From Crocosphaera watsonii WH 8501 (GTDB taxonomy: Bacteria > Cyanobacteriota > Cyanobacteriia > Cyanobacteriales > Microcystaceae), in NCBI RefSeq assembly GCF_000167195.1, contig NZ_AADV02000001.1, forward strand, positions 372,001 to 436,000: 64,000 nucleotides of DNA. Reading direction: 5' to 3'. Positions 30,060 through 38,359 of the stretch are shown piece by piece. Position 1 is the stretch's first letter, and the number at the start of each line of letters is the position of its first letter. Under the pieces are notes generated by a model. The model was not told where the DNA came from. It saw only the letters and a list, made by a program, of their open reading frames with translations, and searched no databases. The position numbers were made by a program, and so were the translations under genes.

Positions 30060-31750
30060 GGGTTTGCTGAAAAAGTTTCTCCAAAATTTATGCCACTTTT
30101 GACCAAGAATTTTCTGACAAATCAATAAGTTTTAGTACATAAAAATTGTTTAAAGTATAATCAAAATTAATGAAAGGCGGTTTGATGAGTTCCCCTGTTC
30201 TATTATTAGTAAATAAGGACAAAAAAAGCGACAAAAACTGCCTCAGAAGTTTAGAAAGATTGACAACTAAAAATGTAATAGCAATAGATGTAATGGAGGT
30301 TTCAGGGAGTTTTGTCATCACGAGATTTAGGCTAAATCTTCGTTTAGCTTGTCCAAACTTTCCCTCAATAGCATTACGGAAGCATTCATCGGAGTGGGCT
30401 TGTTTCTTTTCTTCTTCACTGACATTTTTCGGAGGTCTTCCTAACTTCGGACCACTGATTCTTATCCCTCTTTCCTTACACCAATTTCTGTTTTCCCTAG
30501 TTCGATAAATTTTATCTACATGGACGGATTCGGGATAATAGCCAAACGTTTCTTTATACTTTTCTACTTGTTCTTTTAAATGACAAGATTCATTGAAGTT
30601 TTCCAAACTTATTTTGTCTAGAAACACATAGTTATCTACACAGCTTACTGAGAGTTTAGCTCCAAACTCTATTGGTTTCCCTGCTTTTCCCCTCACTATT
30701 GGACGAATATGCGGTTGAGTTAAACTTACAATTCTTTGAGGAACACTCTGGGTCTTATTCTCCCACATTGACTGTTGTTGTTCATAAACTTTTTTGATAG
30801 TCTCTAGACAATTTTTCTGTCTTTTACTCAGATTTTCCAGGGAAGCCCCAGCTTGAATTAAGTCTTCTATATTTCCTAAATTTTTCTTAAGGTATTTTAA
30901 CTGTTTCCCGATAGCTTTTCTTCTTTCTTGATAAGATACTTTTCGTTTTTTAGCTACTTTTAAGTATTCCTTTCTAGCAATTTTTCTAGAAGTTCTCGGC
31001 TTTTTTCTCAATTTTACTCTTAATGGTTTATAAAGATTATCTATTATTCTTTCTGTCTCAATTCTGGCTTGATTTAATATGCCTAAATCCGTTGGGTATT
31101 TGATGTCTGCTGGCGCACAAGTCGCATCTAAAATTAGTTTACCTTTATTTTTTATTTTTTCTCTTTTTTCTTGGAGACAATCCTTTTTTTTTACTTCTTT
31201 ATCACTCTTGTCTATTTCTCTTTTTACTATTTTTTTATTGATTTTGTTTATCAATTCTCCATCAATTCTTTTCCTAAAATGAACTAGCATTGAAGATTCC
31301 AGTGGTGGCTCTTGTTGATAACAATTTAAACCTATAAAGTATTGTAGATAGGGATTTTCTCTAATCTGTTCTATAGTTTCTCTATCACTTGTTCTTAATT
31401 TTTCCTTAATAATTAATGTCCCTAATGCCATTCTAAATAGTTTGGCTGGCGCACCTTTTTCTGCTGAAAAAAGTTTAGCATATTCTTCCTCAAAATCATC
31501 CCAAGGTATCAACTCTGCCATGATTACCCAACGATTATTGGGGGACAATTTGCCCTCGAAAGGTAATTCAAATTTTTCTGGGGGCGGTAAAGGTTGCTCC
31601 TCTTTTCGATACATTTGTTCTTGAGCAACAACTGGGAGGTGTTTCTACCAATTATAGCGGTTTGTAGCCGACAAAGCTGATCTTTTTTGCGATCGCGAAT
31701 ATGGATGTAACCTTTTAAAGAATAGGGTTTTGCTTTTATTCAGCAAACCC
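30060..31750. mobile_element. IS5/IS1182-type element, complete copy
   Basis: The 1691-bp element has ends GGGTTTGCTGA (30060) and TCAGCAAACCC (31750), the same length as the copy at 15431-17121 but in the opposite orientation. The flanking hexamers differ (TAATTG and AAATTA), so a perfect duplication is not visible, although the host frame resumes on the other side. Confidence 0.88.
30088..31614 (-). CDS. IS5/IS1182-type transposase, intact
   Basis: This is the only uninterrupted copy of the 508-residue enzyme in the window. The DDE residues sit in LDATCAPADIKYPTD, VHVDKIYRTRENRNWCKERG and ECFRNAIEGKFGQAKRRF. The middle is lysine-rich and coiled (residues 120-260). Ends and transposase are both complete, so this copy could be the active source of the other two. 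Family assignment between IS5 and IS1182 is uncertain. Confidence 0.85.
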   Translation of the reverse strand: MYRKEEQPLPPPEKFELPFEGKLSPNNRWVIMAELIPWDDFEEEYAKLFSAEKGAPAKLFRMALGTLIIKEKLRTSDRETIEQIRENPYLQYFIGLNCYQQEPPLESSMLVHFRKRIDGELINKINKKIVKREIDKSDKEVKKKDCLQEKREKIKNKGKLILDATCAPADIKYPTDLGILNQARIETERIIDNLYKPLRVKLRKKPRTSRKIARKEYLKVAKKRKVSYQERRKAIGKQLKYLKKNLGNIEDLIQAGASLENLSKRQKNCLETIKKVYEQQQSMWENKTQSVPQRIVSLTQPHIRPIVRGKAGKPIEFGAKLSVSCVDNYVFLDKISLENFNESCHLKEQVEKYKETFGYYPESVHVDKIYRTRENRNWCKERGIRISGPKLGRPPKNVSEEEKKQAHSDECFRNAIEGKFGQAKRRFSLNLVMTKLPETSITSIAITFLVVNLSKLLRQFLSLFLSLFTNNRTGELIKPPFINFDYTLNNFYVLKLIDLSENSWSKVA

Positions 31751-31916
31751 AAATTAGGACGAAAGGATAAATATGGTCAACGTTATACTTGGACTTTGGA
31801 CAAAAAAAGTTTGTTAGCGTATATTTTACGCTAAACTAAAATCCCAAAATATCGGCTCTGTATCAGTCAATAAAATTTGCTGACAAATAGGGCTAATCTA
31901 TAGATTCTGAGGAAAA

Positions 31917-33348
31917 CTAAGGAGCTTTTAAGTTTTCAGTTGATTTTTTGCTCCCTTTCTTGATAACATCATGACGAGTTCGTGGGGCTTTTTTGTAACC
32001 TTTAATACGTCCGGAAGAAAAACCTCGACGTTTGGGAAATTTGGCGAAAGTCCCCAAGGTCGTAATTATTCTTGAAAAGTCTCTTTGAACTAGACTAGGG
32101 GTGATTTTGATGGATTTATTAGTCTTCAAATACTGTTCCCAATCACGGGGTAAAACCACAGCTAATTTTCTGGCAGCCCACAAATTTACATAAGAAAGAA
32201 GTGTTAGTTTAAACCAATTTTCTTCATGATGTACATCGGGAGTTAAATAAGATGTCATCAATAATCTTAAATCGAAAAAGATGTTCCATGTCATAACGTT
32301 GTCGATAACAGTGATAACAATCAACTAAACTTAACTCATCGCGCCGAGAACCAATAACAATAAGCCACATAGGTTTCCAAATACTATTTCTTTCTTGAGC
32401 TCTGACAACAATCTGGAGTAAAGTAAAGGGGTGATTGTTCATTTTATAGTTTTTAGTTCCTCTCATTAACATCTGTTTCCATCCCGAAATAGTCACTGTT
32501 AATTGACGACCTTTTTTCGTTGTAAAGGGAACATGATGAACTTCATCAGGTTCAGTCCAAGTTTGGTCATCTTTAAGGTCAAATTTATCCCCATACCAAC
32601 GGGGATGTCCCGAAGTTTTGGCTTGATTTGGGTCCCGAATAAATTGACGATAAAAAACTCGGTCACTTCTAACTCTTGTAATAGTAACTACGTCTTCATG
32701 CTTAACTTGTTCCCCAATAAAATCCTTTTGGCTGTAGTCACTATCAGCCACTAAGGCAGATAATTTATCAGAAAATAAAGAACTTTGCCAGATTTTTTTT
32801 AGTTGTTGATTGCCTTGATTTACTCCTTTATGTTTAGAGGGGACTCGCTCTCCTGATAAGGGGACAGCCCAAGGGACTTTTTCTGTGTCTATTTGGTCAG
32901 GTAAAGCGCAGACAACGGAATAACAATGTCCAATATTAATGGGTTTATTTCCCTTAATTGGATTGGGGTAATGAATAAAGGTTTTATCCGCTAACGTTTC
33001 GGCAAACGGTCGTGGACAGGGAGTTGTGTCAATACCAAATAAGTTATAATGTTTTGAAGTGGGAGGAATTGTTCTCGATACGGCTGAAAATAAAGTCTCA
33101 ATTCTCTGTTCATAATTAGGGTCAGTTTGAGTGGGTAAAAACTCTTGAATTCCTCTATATAAACTGTTATAATCTCTTCTAAATAAAGGATTGAGAGACA
33201 ATTCAACGACTGAGTGAGCTTGTTGGTTACTGGAGAGGGCATCGAGTAATTCTATAATAGTTTCTTTTCTAGCTTTTAGTCCTTGGAAGAGGTTAGACCT
33301 CCACACCAGGAATTCCTCGACAGACGTAGCCGTTTCATTTTTGGTCAT
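31917..33348 (-). pseudogene. transposase of the two-gene IS, copy 1 (8-bp deletion)
   Basis: The N-terminal 360 residues (from MTKNETATSVEEFLVWRSN) include GIDTTPCPRPFAETLADKT and VADSDYSQKDF, the first two catalytic Asp. Compared with copy 3, eight bases (GGTAAACA) are missing at about 32266, inside the YRQRYDMEHLFRFGK signature (the Y-2-R-3-E-6-K motif of the IS4 superfamily). This shifts the frame; the C-terminal 114 codons lie in another frame (31917-32258). Confidence 0.88.
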
Positions 33349-33372
33349 TTTTAAAATTTATTACCTTATAAA

Positions 33373-33393
33373 TTAGCGGAATATATACGCTAA
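33373..33393. promoter_or_regulatory. 21-bp palindrome in the divergent promoter region, copy 1
   Basis: TTAGCG-N9-CGCTAA lies 25 bp upstream of the transposase start and 35 bp upstream of the accessory-gene ATG. It has the same arms and spacing as the palindromes in both IS ends. It is also present in copies 2 (around 48175-48195) and 3 (around 54325-54345). Placement suggests an operator or accessory-protein binding site; that role is inferred. Confidence 0.6.
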
Positions 33394-33427
33394 CGTCAAA
33401 AGAGGTTGTTTGTTACAGTTAAGGCTA

Positions 33428-33823
33428 ATGTCATCACATTCCGAACTTAAGACCAGTCAAGATGTCCACCTGAGAGCCAAACAAATTAAGAGTCTAATTC
33501 GCTCTCTTAAACAGAAAATAAAGAAAATTGAACGGGAAGGGGAAGTAGCACCAGCTAATTGTCATATTATTCGTTATCAGGTTAATGGAAAGGGAACAAT
33601 CTACTGGTATTATAAACTACAGGCTGCTGAATCAATTTTTCCTATGGCCACTAATAATGAGAAAAAAACCAAATATAAATATTTAGGACGAGCCGGAAGT
33701 TCTGCTCATATTGATGCTGTAGAAAAACTCACTAGAAGAAATCTCATTGATGAATTAGAACGAGTCATTCAATCTCTAACTGAAAGCTACTTAGATATCT
33801 ATATTGGAACCGAAACTGAATGA
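33428..33823 (+). CDS. accessory protein of the two-gene IS, copy 1
   Basis: From the ATG at 33428 the protein has 131 residues (an in-frame TTG lies six codons upstream). The N-terminus is a basic helix (LRAKQIKSLIRSLKQKIKKI), followed by YQVNGKGTIYWYYKLQ, KYKYLGRAGSS and a C-terminal helix (NLIDELERVIQSL). It is divergent from the transposase and conserved in all three IS copies. The basic helix and the paired palindromes suggest DNA binding, but I recognise no characterised family. Intact here and in copy 2, although both transposases are broken. Confidence 0.7.
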   Translation: MSSHSELKTSQDVHLRAKQIKSLIRSLKQKIKKIEREGEVAPANCHIIRYQVNGKGTIYWYYKLQAAESIFPMATNNEKKTKYKYLGRAGSSAHIDAVEKLTRRNLIDELERVIQSLTESYLDIYIGTETE

Positions 33824-33957
33824 AGCTATTTAATATTTAAAATCCCCTAAAAAGATGGAAAGAGAGTTTTTAAAATCACCTTAATTCTCTATTTTAGCTC
33901 TGGAGATATGTTTAGCGTAAATTTTACGCTAACAATTGTTTTTTATCCAAAGTCCAA

Positions 33958-34524
33958 CAAGAAGGTTGAGCGAAGTAATTCATCAGTTAAGCGGATTGAT
34001 TCTTTACGTTTGTGTCGTATTTCATCAGCTTTATCTAGTATTTTAGCGATTCTTTTTTGTTCTTCTAGGGGTGGGAGGGGGATTTTAATTTGTTCTAATT
34101 TCTTCTTATTTAAAGTTGCACCCATTACGGCTCTATCTGTTTTACTAGAAACATCAAGAGTTTTTAAAACATAATACAGATAATCTGTATATAATAGTGA
34201 TGGATCTTTAATTGGCAATCCTACTATTGCCTCATTAGTGTACATTGGAGCATCCAAAATTGATACTTTACCAATAGATAACTTGAAAGAAAAAACAACG
34301 GTATTTATTGATAATAATTTATCTTTACAAAGACTTGCACCTTCATCTGTAATTGTTTCTTTAGTGACAGATATATATTTCTTTTCATTCATATCAGAAA
34401 TACTCAACCATTCATATCCTTTTCCCCAGTATTCAGGTTTTGAACGGGATGGAGTTCTACCAATTACTATTTCACATAACTCACTTAAAGGTTTTAAAAT
34501 CCATTCTGAATTATATAAAGTCAT
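33958..34524 (-). pseudogene. hsdS: type I restriction-modification specificity subunit, N-terminal half
   Basis: About 189 residues: a first target-recognition domain (WILKPLSELCEIVIGRTPSR to DAPMYTNEAIVG), then the conserved spacer helix (IPLPPLEEQKRIAKILDKADEIR). A whole HsdS has two such halves and about 400-450 residues. The frame runs into the IS end at 33957, where the terminal repeat supplies a TAA (33943-33945). A half-HsdS can sometimes dimerise, but hsdM here is broken and hsdR is absent, so function is unlikely. Confidence 0.85.
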
Positions 34525-34657
34525 CTTTTTAAAATACTCCTTTTTAAAAATTAATAATTAAGAATAATAGAAAATAGAGAGAAATCACAAAAAAAAAGGG
34601 AATAAAAATATTAAGTAATAAGAGAAAAGAAGAAAAGAAAAAACAACTCCTTATCTT

Positions 34658-34691
34658 ATTCCCCCCTTTCAAAGGGGGGTTAGGGGGGATT
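34658..34691. repeat. dispersed G/C-run palindrome (CCCCCCTTTC / GGGGGGTTAGGGGGG)
   Basis: A 34-bp unit with a CCCCCCTTTCAAAGGGGGG palindrome followed by TTAGGGGGGAT. Further copies lie at 35174-35207, 36531-36556, 36955-36980 (inside hsdM), 48842-48878 and 48913-48949. Confidence 0.8.
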
Positions 34692-35028
34692 AAAAAGGAA
34701 GTAAATCCTCAATTTTAGCACAAACACCTTCAAAACAATTAATAACTTCATCATTAGTAAAACGAATTACACTTAAGCCATAACCCTCTAAAATAAGAGT
34801 CCTTTGTGCATCATATAGCGTACCATCTTCAGTAAAATGACTATCACCATTAACCTCAATAACTAACTTTAACTTAGGACAATAAAAATCAACAATAAAA
34901 TTATCAATCGGTTTTTGTCGCCAGACTTTCATTTCACCACCCCTATTAAAAGTAGGATTTTTTCGCATTTCCCTAGCTTTTTCTATTAGTTTAGGATTGT
35001 AAGGTAAAAAGTAGCGTCCTTGTTTCAT
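34690..35028 (-). CDS. DUF559 protein (restriction-endonuclease-like fold)
   Basis: The 112-residue protein carries the DUF559 pattern FIVDFYCPKLKLVIEVNGDSH, an Asp...Glu-x-Asn site of the PD-(D/E)XK/Vsr-like fold, and GYGLSVIRFTNDEV near the end. Such genes are frequent passengers in cyanobacterial type I R-M loci, between hsdM and hsdS as here. Activity is not established. Intact with an ATG start. A C-terminal fragment of a second member lies at 48765-48878. Confidence 0.82.
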   Translation of the reverse strand: MKQGRYFLPYNPKLIEKAREMRKNPTFNRGGEMKVWRQKPIDNFIVDFYCPKLKLVIEVNGDSHFTEDGTLYDAQRTLILEGYGLSVIRFTNDEVINCFEGVCAKIEDLLPF

Positions 35029-35173
35029 ATTATTAAGTTTATACCCCCTAGTGCAACGTGGTGGAAATAACTCACCAGTAACAAAATCCTGAAATCCTTA
35101 CCAATCCATCTTTTTGCATGAGTGCATGAGTGCCTTTTGACTTCTAAAAAGCATTTAAAATGCTTTTTAGCTT

Positions 35174-35207
35174 ATCCCCCCTAACCCCCCTTTGAAAGGG
35201 GGGAATA
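35174..35207. repeat. dispersed G/C-run palindrome
   Basis: CCCCCCTAACCCCCCTTTG then AAAGGGGGGAATAA: same unit as at 34658 but inverted, so the two copies flank the DUF559 gene in opposite orientation. Confidence 0.8.
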
Positions 35208-35226
35208 AGGTTGGGGAATAAGGTTT

Positions 35227-36360
35227 AGAAGTTTCGCATTGACAGAAAATAAAAATTATGCTGTCAAAGAATTAGTGGGAGATAATTGTTCTAAAATAAA
35301 CTCCCGTGCCACTTTTAAAGAAAGCTCTCTTTGGAGAGAATACCAAGACTCTATAGTTGCTTTAATTCTCATCAGTTCCAATTGACAAAATGCTCTTAAA
35401 GAACAGAAAATATGAGTAACAATAGCTTTTGTCGTTCTTACTTGAAACTTAGATAATCCACACAATTGTTTTAAAGCTCTATGATAGCATTCTATTCCCC
35501 AATGAATAGTTTGTAACTCTCTAAAATCATCGCGCTTCCAATCCATAAGTTTAGATTCATCATATAGAAGAGTAGCATAATAACGACAACTTCCGTGTTT
35601 AAAAGTCCTCTTAAATATTTTTACTTTTCCGAATTCTTTGATAATTACTATCAATCCATTATTAGGAATTTCCAAATCCTCTACTCTTTGATATTTACCT
35701 CCTTCTACTTTTACTTGTCTATTTTTGGCTATTCCTACTTAAAAATTCAGTTCTTTGTCTCTAAAAAATCTTAAATTCTCTTTAGAAGAATACCAACAGT
35801 CTGTCGTTATAGTAGAAGGTTTTACCCCCCACTTGATTACTTCTACGATCATCTCTCTTAAGTAATCATTTTTTGTTTTATTATCTAGAGGATCATAAAG
35901 GCGATAATTAATAGGCATTGATTTTCCATCATAGTCAGTATAATACAAAGTAATTAAGTTAATTCCTTTGATGGCTTTTTGATGTTTTCCTGACCAATAA
36001 TAGTTGATTAAATGAGCTTTTCCTACTTGAGAGTAGTGTTTTTCAATAACGGTATCATCCCCACTTAACACTCCTCCAATCAAATTAAGGTTTCCTTGAA
36101 CTTCTCTAAATAAATCTATTGGTTCATATTGCTCTCTTAGTAAGAATCTATTGGTGCTATGACGAGAAATTTCTAAAATCTCAGCTAAACGGCAGCAACC
36201 TGTGTATTTTGGCTCTGAGAGCAAGAAGTATGTATATTGATCTAGATTACATTGGGCTGTTGATGGTTTACTCCGAAGTCTTATGATTTTTCTCCTTCAT
36301 TAGCGATCACCTGAAAACATCATCTGCATATTTACGCTCTTTTGTCAATGCGAAACTCCT
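35227..36360. mobile_element. IS701/IS4-like element, second copy
   Basis: Ends AGAAGTTTCGCATTGACA (35227) and the complement of AGGAGTTTCGCATTGACA (36360). AAGGTT flanks both sides, which may be a target duplication or part of the local GGGGAATAAGGTT repeats. Related to, but clearly diverged from, the element at 27198-28458. It splits the space between the DUF559 gene and hsdM. Confidence 0.8.
35256..36285 (-). pseudogene. IS701/IS4-like transposase with a nonsense codon
   Basis: One frame from about 36285 to 35256 carries SGDDTVIEKHYSQVGKAHLI, GKHQKAIKGINLITLYYTDY and TTDCWYSSKENLRFF, then TAA at 35739-35741. It continues as VGIAKNRQVK, IHWGIECYHRALKQLCGLSKF to the end. The DDE residues and the Y-R-E region fit the IS4 superfamily (IS701-like). 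No good ATG is seen at the 5' end. Not expected to make full-length enzyme. Confidence 0.8.
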
Positions 36361-36751
36361 AAGGTTGGGGAATATGGTTGGGGAATATGGTTAAGGAATA
36401 TCGTAGGTTGGGTTGAGGTACGAAACCCAACATCAAAGGCTTTTTTTGTTGGGTTGCGCTATCGCACGGGCCCAACCTACACATAAGAATTTTGCCCTTA
36501 AGGTGATTTCTGATAAAGGAGATCCCTTACAATCCCCCTTTGAAAGGGGGGAATAATTGGAAAAGCAGGTATATTCAAGTGTGGAAATCACCTAACCGAG
36601 CAGTATTGAGATTCAGGTAACTGTTCAAGTTTAGCGATAACTTTATTCAGGGATTCAATCATAGTGTTTTCTCCTTATTTATTGAAATGATTAGCATTTT
36701 AAACAATAGTATTTTCTCCTTTATATTATCGGAAAAATTCAGCAATAATTC
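36225..36751. other. repeat-rich gap upstream of the IS and beyond hsdM
   Basis: This 527-bp stretch holds the right end of the IS701-like element, tandem GGTTGGGGAATAT units (36360-36400), the AGGTTGGG palindromic repeat and a G/C-run repeat at 36531-36556. No gene is evident. Confidence 0.6.
36402..36480. repeat. dispersed GTAGGTTGGGTT repeat
   Basis: A 79-bp unit starting GTAGGTTGGGTTGAGGTACG and ending GGGCCCAACCTAC, with internal complementary AACCCAACA and TGTTGGGTT. Related in style to the GTAGGGTGGG repeats at 25167, 58338 and 63470. Confidence 0.75.
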
Positions 36752-38269
36752 TCAAGATAATAACCTCTCTAATTCTGTCAAATCTTGGTCAATATCTGCC
36801 TCTAAATTTCTTAGTTTTCCTAAGATAATAGAAGGGGGATCATATTCTACCTCTTCATATTCAATCTCTTTATAACGATTAATAGATAAGTCATAACCAT
36901 TATATTTAATCTCATCCTTTGGCACAAAAAACGCCTTACCTTTCCTGTCTTCTTCTTTAGAAAGGGGGGTTAGGGGGGATTTTTCTAAGGAGTTTAAGAG
37001 TAATTCTCTCTCTTTCCAGCATTTAATAATATCAGGAATATCATTCTTTTCAATCTTTTGACGCTTATCATCTAAAGAAAAACCATCCGCTTCCATATCA
37101 TAAAACCAAACATAATCCGTTCCCCCCACTCCTGTTTTAGTAAAGATTAAAATCGCTGTAGAAACGCCAGCATAAGGTTTAAACACACCGGAAGGCATAG
37201 AAATAACACCATCCAGTTTATGGTCTTCTACTAAGGTCTTCCTGATAGTTTTATGGGCTTTTGAAGACCCAAATAAAACCCCATCAGGCACAATTAGCGC
37301 AGCCCTTCCCCCAACTTTTAATAAGCGTAAAAATAGAGCAATAAATAATAATTATGTCTTAGTTGTATTAATAACCTTGCTTAAATCTTTGGCAATAGTT
37401 GACTTTTCAATTGACCCTTTAAAGGGTGGATTCGCTAAAATTAAACTAAACGCTTCATCCACATAACCACTTTTTTCTGATAAAGAATCTTTTGCCTCAA
37501 TTTTCGGGTCTTGAATACCATGTAACATCATATTCATGCTACCAATGCGTAACATGGTTCCATCAAAATCAAAACCGTGAAACATCTCATTGTTAAAATG
37601 CGCCCGATTTTCCACCGCAGTTAAAACCGGATTACCCTCACTATCCCTTAAATTCCGTAAATATTACGCCACAGCTACCAAAAAGCCCGCAGTTCCACAA
37701 GCAGGGTCACACACAATCTCTAAAGGACTCGGTTGCATCAATTCCACCATCAGTTTAATAATGTGGCGAGGGGTGCGAAACTGTCCATTTTGCCCCGCGC
37801 TGGCAATCTTCGAGAGCATATACTCATATAAATCCCCCTTCGTATCCCGATCATCCATCGGTATTTTTTCAATTTGGGCGACAACATTGCTTAATAAGGC
37901 AGGATTACTGATTAAAAACACAGCATCCTTCATGTGGCGAGTATAAGCGGTTTCTCCTGCTTTTCCTCCTAATTCCTTGATAAAAGGAAAAGCCACATCT
38001 CGCACCATATAAAGCATTTCTTCAGAATCATCCAGATTCTTAAAATAAGACCATCTTGCCCCTTGTTTTTCAGGGAGAAAAGTTGGATTTTGCACAGGTT
38101 TGCCTAAACGCTTGGCCTTCTTCTCTTTGGCTAACTCTAAATCATCCAACCGCTTGATAAAGAGTAAATAAGAAATCTGTTCAATCACCGATAAGGGGTT
38201 ACTAATGCCATTATTCCAAAACGTTGTCCATAACTGATCTACCTGGGATCTCAACTCACCTGTAATCAT
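36752..38269 (-). pseudogene. hsdM: type I restriction-modification methyltransferase subunit with two nonsense codons
   Basis: A single frame of about 505 codons encodes HsdM. The N-terminal domain has ISNPLSVIEQISYLLFIKRL, the SAM-binding motif is CDPACGTAGFLVAVA and the catalytic motif is ILANPPFKGS, followed by GGRAALIVPDGVLFG. TAA codons interrupt it at 37664-37666 and 37352-37354; the frame stays the same on both sides. Near the C-terminus SPLTPLSKEED is encoded by a dispersed repeat (36955-36980). With hsdS truncated and no hsdR here, the adenine-methylating complex is dead. Confidence 0.9.
36955..36980. repeat. G/C-run repeat inside hsdM
   Basis: AAAGGGGGGTTAGGGGGGAT within the coding frame adds the peptide SPLTPLS without shifting the frame, in a linker-like position. 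Confidence 0.8.
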
Positions 38270-38359
38270 TCAGACTCTCCATGCCTATTCTTCTTTATAT
38301 AACCTAATTTAAGCGATTATTACTCTTGTGGCTACCAAATCTTAAGGCTGAATCAAAAG

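Larger units (their letters stand above)
28459..31788 (+). pseudogene. STAND/AAA-like ATPase, broken at four points
   Basis: The frame is already open at the IS701-like border (28459), so the true start was probably lost there. It contains PSRPENFIGREKIKQEF, a Walker A GRTGLGKSSL and a Walker B-like VLVIFFDQFET, followed by helical and winged-helix-like regions to residue about 530. There is an in-frame TAA at 28792-28794. An IS5-type element interrupts it at 30060; the frame resumes for 12 codons after that element (KLGRKDKYGQRY) and is then cut by a second IS at 31789. The fold suggests a signal-transducing NTPase of the kind found in defence islands, next to type I R-M genes. Not functional now. 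Confidence 0.7.
31789..33957. mobile_element. two-gene IS with 46-bp palindromic ends, copy 1
   Basis: The element starts TTGGACTTTGGACAAAAAA and ends with the complement (ATCCAAAGTCCAA). The inverted repeats extend about 46 bp and each includes a 21-bp palindrome (31814-31834, 33912-33932). It encodes a DDE transposase on the reverse strand and a divergent small gene. The left flank is the AAA ATPase gene and the right flank is hsdS, so no target duplication is present and DNA between them was lost. I cannot place it in a named IS family beyond the IS4 superfamily. Confidence 0.85.

Noticed and set aside
15431-31750. Composite transposon bounded by the inverted IS5-type copies
   Set aside because: The left copy has its own local target duplication, and the DNA between is ordinary housekeeping genes.
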